This document shows positions 53,513 to 61,243 of a stretch of DNA of 64,000 nt, one piece after another (the first letter of the stretch is position 1; the number at the start of each line of letters is the position of its first letter). The position numbers and the translations under genes are program-made. The notes under the pieces were generated by a model. It was not told the DNA's origin, ran no database searches, and saw only the letters and a program-made list of their open reading frames with translations. The stretch is from Mycolicibacterium sp. MU0050 (GTDB lineage: Bacteria; Actinomycetota; Actinomycetes; Mycobacteriales; Mycobacteriaceae). Where the stretch lies: contig NZ_OY726395.1 in assembly GCF_963378085.1 (NCBI RefSeq), positions 4,402,001 through 4,466,000 of the forward strand, read 5' to 3'.

Positions 53513-54588
53513 GGTGTGCCCAGCTTTTCGCCGACCATCCGGTCCACCGCGGCGTTGTCCGCACCGAGCGGGGCCGCCGGTCCCGCGAGCCGCGGCGGCC
53601 GCGGCGTCACGGTGACCTGGGCCGGTTCGGCGGGGCGATGACCGGCCGCCACCGCCGCCATGGACACCTCGACGAGTTCGCCGCCGCCGCGGCGCAACGC
53701 ATCGGTGACCGCGACATAGGCCTCGATTCCGGTCAGCGGGTCGGCCACCGCGTCCGCCAGGAAGACCGGGCCGTGCGCGTCGTGGCATACCAGCGCACCG
53801 GCCACCGCGGCGTCGTCGCCGAAGGCCACCCGCCCGGCGTTGACACCCTCGGCGCCGTGGCCGGTGATGCGGATCCATACCCGGCCGGGCCCGGCCGACA
53901 ACTCGTGCGGGCCGAGGCCGCGACCGGTCAGCGCCGCGGGGCGGGAGGACTCCAAGACGATGTCGGCGGCAGTCAACAGCGCCCGCAGGGCCGCCCGGTC
54001 CCGGTCGAAATCAGCGGTGTAGCTGAGCTTTCCGGCGTTCATCCAGTCGAAGAACCTCGGGTCGCCGGCGCGGGTTCCGTCGGGTCGGCGCGGGCTTTCC
54101 ACCTTGACCACCACCGCCCCGGCGCGGGCCAACAGCTGCGCGCACAGCGGGCCGGCCCACATCGAGGTCAGGTCGACCACCAGCAGCCCGGCGGGCTCCC
54201 GCGGGGGCCCGGGCGCACCGATCCGCCGGGGTCGGGGCTCGGTGGCTTCGGCCTCGCCGAGCACCGCGACCGGCAGGTCAAGCAGCCGCGCGCGGTCGCG
54301 GACCTGCTCGGCGGTGCGGCCCGCCGCCCACGCCTCGATGTCCGGCCAACCGGCGCCGTCGTCGCTTTCGAGCAGCGCGGGCACACAGGCCAGGTCGTCG
54401 TCGCGGGAGAGCGTCAGCGCGCACCAGCCGTCGATGGTCCGCAGCAGCCGGGTGGCGCCGCCGGCGGAGACGCGGCCCCGCGAGACGAGTCCCAGCAGGG
54501 CGGCCCGGCCGGTGATCAGCTCCTCGGCGGCATCGACCCGGCCGCGCGCGCGGCGCAGCACCGCCTCGTCGACGAGCAGGGGACCCAT
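53506..54588 (-). CDS. Family III (CaiB/BaiF) CoA-transferase with permuted domain order
   Basis: 360 residues. Residues ~137-300 carry the usual N-terminal family III features: VVDLTSMWAGPLCAQLLARA, VVKVE, PDGTR, FDWMNAGK, and the presumed catalytic Asp in ADAVADPLTGIEA (Asp283). But residues ~1-115 (IDGWCALTLSRDD ... IEAWAAGRTAEQVRDRARLL) look like the C-terminal lobe of the family, which normally follows. The protein ends soon after the catalytic region. Thus it reads as a circularly permuted or rearranged CoA-transferase. Moves CoA between organic acids; substrates unknown. ATG 54588, upstream of the amidohydrolase. Confidence 0.72.
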   Translation of the reverse strand: MGPLLVDEAVLRRARGRVDAAEELITGRAALLGLVSRGRVSAGGATRLLRTIDGWCALTLSRDDDLACVPALLESDDGAGWPDIEAWAAGRTAEQVRDRARLLDLPVAVLGEAEATEPRPRRIGAPGPPREPAGLLVVDLTSMWAGPLCAQLLARAGAVVVKVESPRRPDGTRAGDPRFFDWMNAGKLSYTADFDRDRAALRALLTAADIVLESSRPAALTGRGLGPHELSAGPGRVWIRITGHGAEGVNAGRVAFGDDAAVAGALVCHDAHGPVFLADAVADPLTGIEAYVAVTDALRRGGGELVEVSMAAVAAGHRPAEPAQVTVTPRPPRLAGPAAPLGADNAAVDRMVGEKLGTPC

Positions 54589-54622
54589 GCGCCCATTGTC
54601 CCGTAGCGTGAGGACATCGTCC

Positions 54623-55639
54623 TTAGAACATGAGAGCGGTGAACCGCCAGTCGAGCACCTGACGGTCGGGCTCACCGGCGGCGTAGACCAGGGACCGCAG
54701 GGTGAGCACGCCGCCGCGGTCGTGCGGTTCGGCGGCTTCGACGTGCAGCTCGCTGTGCAGCGTGTCGCCCTCGTGCACCGGGCCGGTGTGGTCGCAGGAA
54801 TGCCAGCCCAGCACGGTGACCAGGTTGGGCAGCAGCCGGCTGGCCTGCGCCAATGCCAGGCCGATGGTGTGGCCGCCGTAGACGAGGCGCTGCCCGCCGA
54901 CCCGCGCATCGTGGTGAGTGGCGGCGATGTTGAGCGTCAGTCGGGCCAGCTCGGGTGCGCTGCTGACGACGTCGCCGGTGCTGTGCAGGACGGCGCCGGC
55001 CAGCCCGGCGTCGAAGTGCGGGCCCGGGACGCGGCGGCGGAACTCGTCGGCGTTCCAGGACTCGGTGGGGTCGGGCACCGGCGCATCGTCGACGCCGATG
55101 GCGGACAGGTCGTCGTTGTGGCCGGTCTCGCCGGCCTCCGGGCGCACCGGCAGCATGGCGCAGCGGTGGAAATCGAGCACCAGCCGGTCGGCTTGGTCGG
55201 TGGTGATCATGCGCAGCGCCGCCAGCCCGGTCGGGGCGCGGCCGGGTTTGGTGGAATTCTGCTTGAGGCCAACGACTTCGGTGCGCGTGTACAGCGAGTC
55301 ACCGATCGACGGAAAGCGATGGAAGCGCAGCCCGCGGTAGAACAGGTTCGCCTTGACGCGCTGGGTGACCAGCGTGGTCTGGCCGATCGCCACGTCGCAG
55401 ACCAGGGCGGGATGCGCCAGGGCGGCGCCGGCGCCGGTCACCGCGTGCGCGAGCCCTTCGTCCAGCGGCAGGCGCATCCGGTCGCCGATGATCGCCTGGT
55501 GGGTGGCGGCGGCACCAGAGGTCAGCGTCATCGACGGTGCCCAGTCGAACACCTGTCCCACGCTCAGATCGTCGAAGAAGGGACCGCCCTCAACGCGGCC
55601 AGACACAGTCACAGCAGCACATGCTGGCAGCAGGGTCAC
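54623..55639 (-). CDS. Double-hotdog MaoC-like protein (Rv0216-like)
   Basis: About 338 residues, two MaoC/hotdog domains. Shared with Rv0216: FFDDLSVGQVFDWAPSMTLT near the start. The hydratase-2 catalytic sequence is altered: in the first hotdog it reads IIGDRMRLPLD (His replaced by Asp), in the second HHDARVGGQRLVYG. Enoyl-CoA hydration is therefore not certain; acyl-CoA binding is likely. The start is ambiguous: ATG 55639, or GTG 55606 giving VSGRVEGGPFFDDL, which aligns better. It lies 34 bp upstream of the CoA-transferase in the same direction. Confidence 0.85.
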   Translation of the reverse strand: MTLLPACAAVTVSGRVEGGPFFDDLSVGQVFDWAPSMTLTSGAAATHQAIIGDRMRLPLDEGLAHAVTGAGAALAHPALVCDVAIGQTTLVTQRVKANLFYRGLRFHRFPSIGDSLYTRTEVVGLKQNSTKPGRAPTGLAALRMITTDQADRLVLDFHRCAMLPVRPEAGETGHNDDLSAIGVDDAPVPDPTESWNADEFRRRVPGPHFDAGLAGAVLHSTGDVVSSAPELARLTLNIAATHHDARVGGQRLVYGGHTIGLALAQASRLLPNLVTVLGWHSCDHTGPVHEGDTLHSELHVEAAEPHDRGGVLTLRSLVYAAGEPDRQVLDWRFTALMF

Positions 55640-55645
55640 GGCGTG

Positions 55646-56494
55646 TCAAAGCAACTCTCGTGTGATCTCCGCGCGCTCAGTACCCCTGGCGCACTGGAGC
55701 CGCCCGAGCAGCTTCAACGCGTCGGCGCTCGGGCTGGCCGGCTCGGCGTCGTAGACCACCAACTGCTGTCCGGGCGACGAACGCACATCGAAGGTCTGCA
55801 TGGTCAGTGTCAACCGGCCGACAGCGGGATGATGAAACGCCTTGCTGTCCAGCGATTTGCCGCGGGCGGCATGCCCCTGCCAGAGTTCGCGGAACTCGTC
55901 TCCGCTGCCGAGCAGTTCCGTGAGCACCCCCTGCAGGCGCGGGTCGTCGGGCGCGGCACCGTAATTGAGCCGGAATCCCGCGACCGAATCCTCGGCGACC
56001 AGCGGCCAGTCGACGTAGAACTTCCGGGCCCGGGGGTCGGCGAACAACAGCAGCATCAGGTTGCCCGCGGCACCGAAGTCACCGAACAACAGCTCTGCCA
56101 GGGGATTTGCCGCCAGTACGTCGTAGGCGCCGTTGTAGACCAGCGCGGGGTTGTCCGGCCAGGCGGCCATCAGCCGGAGCAGGGCCGGATCCACGGTTTC
56201 GGGGGTGCGGGACGCGCGGGCCCGAGGCGCCAGGCCGACCAGGCCGAACAGGTGCCGATGCCCGTCGTCATCCAGTCGTAGCGCCGCGGCCAGTGAGTTC
56301 AGGACCGAGACCGACGGTGCGCGTTCCCGGCCCTGTTCCAGCCGCACGTAGTAGTCGACGCTGACCCCGGCCAACCACGCCACCTCTTCGCGCCGCAGGC
56401 CGGGCACCCGCCGGACGCCCGTGCTCGTCAACCCGACGTCGTCGGGGCGCAGCTGCGCGCGTCGGCTGCGCAAATACTCCCCGAGCCCGGACAT
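55646..56494 (-). CDS. XRE-family regulator with MmyB-like ligand-binding domain
   Basis: 282 residues. N-terminal HTH (LGEYLRSRRAQLRPDDVG ... LRREEVAWLAGVSVDYYVRLEQG), then the MmyB-type domain (NPLAELLFGDFGAAGNLMLL, FYVDWPLVAEDSVAGFR, and the C-terminal HPAVGRLTLTMQTFDVRSSPGQQLVVYDAE), which resembles a PAS-like fatty-acid-binding pocket. This family commonly stands divergent to an SDR it controls, as here (SDR at 56596). ATG 56494 (MSGLGEYL) chosen; the alternative 56542 is in the promoter. Confidence 0.9.
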   Translation of the reverse strand: MSGLGEYLRSRRAQLRPDDVGLTSTGVRRVPGLRREEVAWLAGVSVDYYVRLEQGRERAPSVSVLNSLAAALRLDDDGHRHLFGLVGLAPRARASRTPETVDPALLRLMAAWPDNPALVYNGAYDVLAANPLAELLFGDFGAAGNLMLLLFADPRARKFYVDWPLVAEDSVAGFRLNYGAAPDDPRLQGVLTELLGSGDEFRELWQGHAARGKSLDSKAFHHPAVGRLTLTMQTFDVRSSPGQQLVVYDAEPASPSADALKLLGRLQCARGTERAEITRELL

Positions 56495-56595
56495 GTTCCC
56501 ACGATAAGGGCACGCCGGCCTCGCCGCCTGGGTGCAGCGCACCCAGGCACGGTGGGTCCTGGTCAGCCGCCCCCGCAGGGCCGACGGTGGAAGCC

Positions 56596-57327
56596 ATGAC
56601 CGATTCGAAGATTGTCCTGATCACCGGCGCCAGCAGCGGCATCGGTGCCGCCACCGCCGCCCATCTTGCGCAGGCCGGCCACCATGTCATTGCCGGGGCG
56701 CGCCGCGAGGACCGGCTCCGCGACCTCGTCGACAGCACCGCCGCTGCCGCCGGCGGCAGCCTGGCGGTGCGCCGCCTCGATGTCACCGACCGGACCCAGG
56801 TCGCCGCCTTCGTCGAGAACGCCGTCGACACCCACGGGCGGATCGACGTACTGGTCAACAATGCCGGGGTGATGCCGTTGTCGCGCCTGGACGCGCTGCT
56901 GGTCGAGCAGTGGGACGCCACGATCGACGTCAACGTCCGCGGGCTGCTGAACGGCATCGCCGCGGCGCTGCCGCACTTCCAGGGCCGCGGCCGCGGGCAT
57001 TTCGTCACGGTGGCCTCGATCGGCGCGCATCAGGTGGTCCCGACCGGCGCCGTGTACTGCGCCACGAAGTACGCCGCGTGGGCCATCACCGAGGGGCTGC
57101 GCCTGGAGCTCGACCCCGCCATCCGGGTCACCACCGTCTCGCCCGGCGTGGTGGCGTCCGAACTCGCCGATACGATCACCGACGCCGACGCGGCGGCGGC
57201 CATGCGCACCTACCGCGCCGACGCGATCTCCCCGGACGCGATCGCCCGCGCCATCGCCTACGCGATCGGCGAGCCCGACGACGTCGACGTCAATGAACTG
57301 ATCGTTCGCCCGGCCCGCCAGCGGTGA
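56596..57327 (+). CDS. Short-chain dehydrogenase/reductase
   Basis: 243 residues, classical SDR of the YdfG/oxidoreductase type. TGASSGIGAATAAHL cofactor loop, GARREDRL (Arg after strand 2, favouring NADPH), NNAGVMP, Ser in TVASIGAHQV, and YCATKYAAW Tyr/Lys. Substrate unknown. Divergent from the XRE-MmyB regulator, a common pairing. ATG 56596 (MTDSKIVLITG); GTG 56587 is an alternative. The 3' end overlaps the convergent enoyl-CoA hydratase by 38 bp. Confidence 0.9.
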   Translation: MTDSKIVLITGASSGIGAATAAHLAQAGHHVIAGARREDRLRDLVDSTAAAAGGSLAVRRLDVTDRTQVAAFVENAVDTHGRIDVLVNNAGVMPLSRLDALLVEQWDATIDVNVRGLLNGIAAALPHFQGRGRGHFVTVASIGAHQVVPTGAVYCATKYAAWAITEGLRLELDPAIRVTTVSPGVVASELADTITDADAAAAMRTYRADAISPDAIARAIAYAIGEPDDVDVNELIVRPARQR

Positions 57328-58258
57328 TGGCGTCGATCAATCCCCAGCGCAGCGCGGTGGCGGGATCGATCGTCGCACCGGAGAGCACCAGATAGGCCGT
57401 GCGCCAACGCCCGATCCGCCGGGTGATGCTCACGGTGCCGCCCGCGCCGGGGATCAACCCCAGCGCCAGCTCCGGCAGACCGAACACCGCGTCGGGGGCG
57501 GACACCACCCGACCGCAGTAGGCGGCCATCTCCAATCCGCTGCCCAGCACCTGTCCGTGCACCTCGGCGCGGCAGGCGTCCCCGAGGCGGGCGGTCACCG
57601 CGTCCAGGGCCAGCGCCGGGCTGTACCGGGTGCGGGCCAGGTGCGCCGAGGACGGGTCGTCGAAGCTGCCGAATTCGGCGAGATCCCCTCCGCTGCAGAA
57701 GGACCGGCCGTTGCCGCCCAGCACCACCTCGTCGATGTCGGGGTCGAGCAGCGCCACCTCCAGCGCCTCCAGCAGCGCGGCCCGGGCGTCGGTGCTGAAC
57801 GCGTTGTGCCGCCGCGGGCGGTTGAACCGGATGTGCAGCGAGGCGCCGTCACGGTGCGCGACCACCGGGTCCGGCAGCGCGGGCACGGTCGCGGGTCCGC
57901 GTTCGGCGAGCCAGCGCGCGAACTCCGGACCCGACTGCAGCGTCGAGTACGCCAGTGATTCGGTGATCACGCCCTGAAAGGCCGGAGCCGCGGTGTCCAC
58001 GGCACGCAGCACGTCATCGCATACCGCGGCGGCCTGGGGCCACCGGGCCACCCGATCCGACAGTTCGGCCAGCGCGGCGGACACCGACGGTACGGTCACC
58101 ACCCGCGGATCCTCGACCGCCGACTCGGTGAGGGTGAAAGTCGCCCGCTGAAGCCAGAACTCGGCCTCGACGGAGGCCGGATCACCCACCGCCACCACCA
58201 CGCCCGGCGGTCCCGGTGGCACCGGGACCGGCGTTTCGGAAAGGTCGACGACCCGCAC
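57290..58258 (-). CDS. Enoyl-CoA hydratase/isomerase with permuted C-terminal segment
   Basis: 322 residues from GTG 58258, whose first base pair overlaps the fadD4 stop (TAGTG). The crotonase core is at ~130-312: IRFNRPRRHNAFS, GRSFCSGGDLAEFG, catalytic Glu243 in GSGLEMAAYC and Glu263 in LPELALGLIPGAGG. The protein ends right after the ALRWGLIDAI strand, so the family's C-terminal helices are missing. Instead residues ~55-120 (LAELSDRVARWPQAAAV ... ITESLAYSTLQSGPEFARW) look like exactly those helices, placed before the core. Hydratase or isomerase activity is likely from the two Glu. Operon partner of fadD4. Confidence 0.75.
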   Translation of the reverse strand: MRVVDLSETPVPVPPGPPGVVVAVGDPASVEAEFWLQRATFTLTESAVEDPRVVTVPSVSAALAELSDRVARWPQAAAVCDDVLRAVDTAAPAFQGVITESLAYSTLQSGPEFARWLAERGPATVPALPDPVVAHRDGASLHIRFNRPRRHNAFSTDARAALLEALEVALLDPDIDEVVLGGNGRSFCSGGDLAEFGSFDDPSSAHLARTRYSPALALDAVTARLGDACRAEVHGQVLGSGLEMAAYCGRVVSAPDAVFGLPELALGLIPGAGGTVSITRRIGRWRTAYLVLSGATIDPATALRWGLIDAITAGGPGERSVH

Positions 58259-59775
58259 TACGATCCGTATTTCTCGATCAGGCTCTGCTTGTACAACTTG
58301 CCGGTGTCGGTGCGCGGCAACTGCGTCTCGAACGAGATGGATCGCGGACACTTGTAGTGCGCCAGGCGATCCCGCAGCCAGGCCATGAGTTCCTCGTTGA
58401 ACTCCTCGGTGGCGTCGGCGGGGTCGACGGTCTGCACCACACCCTTGACGGTCTCACCCATCTCGGAGTCCGGGATGCCGAACACCGCCGCATCCATCAC
58501 CTTCGGATGGGTGACGAGCATGTTCTCGGCTTCCTGCGGGTAGATGTTGACCCCGCCGGAGATGATCATGTGGTGCCGCCGGTCGGTCAGGTACAGGTAG
58601 CCGTCCTCGTCGACATAACCGATGTCGCCCACGGTCTTCCAGCCGTGCGAGTCCCTCGAGGCCGCGGTCTTCTCGGCGTCGTTGAGGTACTCGAAGTCGA
58701 ACCCGCCCTCGAAGTACACCTCGCCGGGCTGACCGGGCGGCAACTCGTTGCCCTCCTCGTCGAGGATGTGCACGGCGGCCAGCATCGGCTTGCCGACCGA
58801 GCCCGGATGTTGCAGCCACTCCTCGGCGGTGATCAGCGTTGCCCCGATGGCCTCGGAGGAGGCGTAGTACTCGTCGACGATAGGGCCCCACCAGTCGATC
58901 ATCTGCTTCTTGATGTCGATCGGGCACGGCGCGGCGGCGTGCATGACGCGCTGCAGCGAGGACACGTCGTAGGACTTGCGGACGTCCTCGGGGAGTTTCA
59001 GCATCCGGGTGAACATCGCGGGGACGAACTGGCCGTGGGTCACCTTGTGCTTCTGGATCGCGTCGAGGCAGCCCTCGGCGTCGAACTTCTCCATCACCAC
59101 GGTGGTGATGCCGCCGGCCTGCACCTGCATCGACCACACCGACGGCGCGGTGTGATACAGCGGGGCCGGGCTCAGGTAGACCGCGTCCGGGTGCATCCAG
59201 AACCCGACCAGCGCGGCCATCATGCCCGGCTCCTCGGACGGATGCACGTGCGGCAGAGGACGTTTGATGCCCTTGGGCCGGCCGGTGGTGCCCGACGAGT
59301 ACTGCAGCAGGTCGCCCTCGATCTCATCGTCGATCGGAGTGTCGGGCAGCTCCGCGACCGCCTCCGGGTAGCGCTGCCAGCCCTCGAGGTCGTCGTCGGC
59401 GATGAGCAGCGTGTCGGGCAGACCGTTCGGCAGCTCGGCGCTCAGACCCGCCAGCGTCGCGCGCAGCGCCGCGGAACCGACGATCGCCGAGGCGCCACTG
59501 TTGTCGACGATGTAGGCCGCCTCGGCGGGGGTCAGGTGCGTGTTGATCGGCACGTAGTACAGGCCGCTGCGGCGGGCCGCCCACATGACCGCGTGCATGT
59601 GTTGGTTGTTCTCCATCAGGATGGCGACGGAATCGCCTTCCTTGAGCCCCTGCTTGCGGAAGAAGTGCGCCAGCCGGTTGGCCCGGGCCTCCAGCTCGTC
59701 GAAAGTGATGACGGTCCCGGAGGGGTACATGACGATGGCCGGCTTGTCGGCGCCGACATGCTCACGGATCTGCAT
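58258..59775 (-). CDS. fadD4: Acyl-CoA ligase FadD4-like (Rv0214)
   Basis: 505 residues, ANL superfamily. P-loop LLQYSSGTTGRPKGIKRPL, A5 YYASSEAIGATL, A8 TVGDIGYVDEDGYLYLTDRRHHMII.GGVNIYPQE, and the catalytic Lys in LPRTDTGKLYKQSL. Position before the Rv0216/XRE region matches Rv0214; it is about 30 residues shorter than I remember that protein. Activates an unknown fatty acid. ATG 59775 lies 23 bp from the palindrome TTGACACCTGTCAA. It is translationally linked (1-bp overlap) to the enoyl-CoA hydratase. Confidence 0.9.
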   Translation of the reverse strand: MQIREHVGADKPAIVMYPSGTVITFDELEARANRLAHFFRKQGLKEGDSVAILMENNQHMHAVMWAARRSGLYYVPINTHLTPAEAAYIVDNSGASAIVGSAALRATLAGLSAELPNGLPDTLLIADDDLEGWQRYPEAVAELPDTPIDDEIEGDLLQYSSGTTGRPKGIKRPLPHVHPSEEPGMMAALVGFWMHPDAVYLSPAPLYHTAPSVWSMQVQAGGITTVVMEKFDAEGCLDAIQKHKVTHGQFVPAMFTRMLKLPEDVRKSYDVSSLQRVMHAAAPCPIDIKKQMIDWWGPIVDEYYASSEAIGATLITAEEWLQHPGSVGKPMLAAVHILDEEGNELPPGQPGEVYFEGGFDFEYLNDAEKTAASRDSHGWKTVGDIGYVDEDGYLYLTDRRHHMIISGGVNIYPQEAENMLVTHPKVMDAAVFGIPDSEMGETVKGVVQTVDPADATEEFNEELMAWLRDRLAHYKCPRSISFETQLPRTDTGKLYKQSLIEKYGS

Positions 59776-59798
59776 GGGGAGACTCTACTTCGTCGAGT

Positions 59799-59812
59799 TT
59801 GACACCTGTCAA
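59799..59812. promoter_or_regulatory. Palindrome TTGACACCTGTCAA upstream of fadD4
   Basis: Perfect TTGAC-acct-GTCAA, identical over all 14 bases to the site at 48988. Located 23 bp from the fadD4 ATG on the minus strand and 156 bp before the MscS gene. Confidence 0.65.
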
Positions 59813-59968
59813 CGGGCGCGACCGCTTACGGGAGAGCTTTACACATCAGAGGTCGCTTGTCAGGCCTGACGCCATCCCGCCTCACGTGCCCAGATTGACC
59901 CCGGCACAACTCGGGTAGGCGACAGGCTACGTATCGCATGCACCCGTGAAGCCGATCTGAAAGCAGTC

Positions 59969-61177
59969 ATGCCTGAGGAGTTCGAACTCGAGTCAGCCAC
60001 CAACCTCGCCGTCACCCTCAGCTGGGTCGCCGGCGCCGTCGTCGGCACCTACTTCTTCGGCGTCGCCATGTCGTGGGTGGTCCAGCGCGTCGCGCGGCGC
60101 AGCGTGGTGGTCCACGCCGTCGAGGTGCTGACCCGGCGGCCGGTCCGCGCCCTGTTGATGCTGATCGCGGCGACCATCGCGCTGGGTCGGACCTCCGATG
60201 CCGACGCACCGTGGCGCGGCTGGGTGGACCACACCTTGCAGATCCTGATGATCACCGCGGTCACCTGGTTGCTCGCCAACCTGGTGCGGCTGGCGGAGCG
60301 CCGGATGATCGCCCGGTTCGCCGGGGGCGCCACCGGCCTGACCGACGCGGACCTGCACCGCCGAAAGGTACAGACCCAGCTGACGGTGCTGCGCCGACTG
60401 GCGGTGGCCATCGTGGTTCTGCTCGGGATCGCCGCCGCGCTGATGACGTTCCCGTCCTTCGCCGACATCGGTACCACGCTGTTCGCCTCCGCCGGCGTGT
60501 TGTCGGTGGTCGCCGGTCTGGCCGCCCAGACCTCGCTGGGTGCGGTCTTCGCGGGCCTGCAGATCGCCTTCACCGACGCGATCAAGGTGGGCGACGTCGT
60601 GGTCATCGAGAAGGAGTGGGGCCGCATCGAGGAGATCACCCTGACCTACGTGGTGGTCACCATCTGGGACGAGCGCCGCCTCATCCTGCCGTGCACGTAC
60701 TTCACCACCACCCCGTTCGAGAATTGGACCCGCAACGCCACCGAGGTGATGGGCATCGTGGAACTCGACGTGGACTTCACGGTCCCCCTCGACGACATGC
60801 GCGCCGAGCTCAAGCGGATCCTGGCCGCCAACGAACACCTCTGGGATGAGCGCCTCGGCGTCCTCGAGGTCACCAGCGCCATCAACGGCTACGTCCGGGT
60901 GTGGATCACCGTCAGCGCACCCAACTCCAGCGCCCTGTGGGGTCTGCGGTGCGCGGTGCGCGAAGGCATGATCAATTGGCTGCAGCGCCGCGAGTCGGCC
61001 CTGCCACGCTGGCGGTTCGAACCGGCCTCCACCCCCGACTCCGACGAGCGGCCCCGCCTCCCCCACTCCCGGGTGGCCGGCGAGGGCGTGTTCACGGGTA
61101 GCGAGGAGGCCGAGGAACGCGCCCGCGCCTTCGAAGGCGCCGACGACGACCGCGTGCCCGACCCGACGAAGGCCTGA
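59969..61177 (+). CDS. Mechanosensitive ion channel, MscS family
   Basis: 402 residues. TM segments at ~15-36, ~58-73, ~88-105 and ~138-160, followed by the pore-lining TM3 (TTLFASAGVLSVVAGLAAQTSLGAV, split around the 20-base limit here) and the beta domain starting AFTDAIKVGDVVVIEKEWG. The small-residue-rich pore helix and the ILPCTYFTTTPFENWTR loop mark MscS. Releases solutes on hypo-osmotic shock. ATG 59969. It is divergent from fadD4 and convergent with pckA; the terminator at 61193 serves both. Confidence 0.9.
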   Translation: MPEEFELESATNLAVTLSWVAGAVVGTYFFGVAMSWVVQRVARRSVVVHAVEVLTRRPVRALLMLIAATIALGRTSDADAPWRGWVDHTLQILMITAVTWLLANLVRLAERRMIARFAGGATGLTDADLHRRKVQTQLTVLRRLAVAIVVLLGIAAALMTFPSFADIGTTLFASAGVLSVVAGLAAQTSLGAVFAGLQIAFTDAIKVGDVVVIEKEWGRIEEITLTYVVVTIWDERRLILPCTYFTTTPFENWTRNATEVMGIVELDVDFTVPLDDMRAELKRILAANEHLWDERLGVLEVTSAINGYVRVWITVSAPNSSALWGLRCAVREGMINWLQRRESALPRWRFEPASTPDSDERPRLPHSRVAGEGVFTGSEEAEERARAFEGADDDRVPDPTKA

Positions 61178-61192
61178 CCCATCTCGAAAACG

Positions 61193-61229
61193 CAGAATCG
61201 CCCAACCCCAAAGGGATTGGGCGATTCTG
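61193..61229. terminator. Bidirectional terminator between mscS and pckA
   Basis: CAGAATCGCCCAA (61193-61205) pairs perfectly with TTGGGCGATTCTG (61217-61229) around 11 nt that can pair further (CCC/GGG). It lies 15 bp after the MscS stop and 14 bp from the pckA stop. Confidence 0.8.
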
Positions 61230-61243
61230 TTCGGTCTGAAAAC

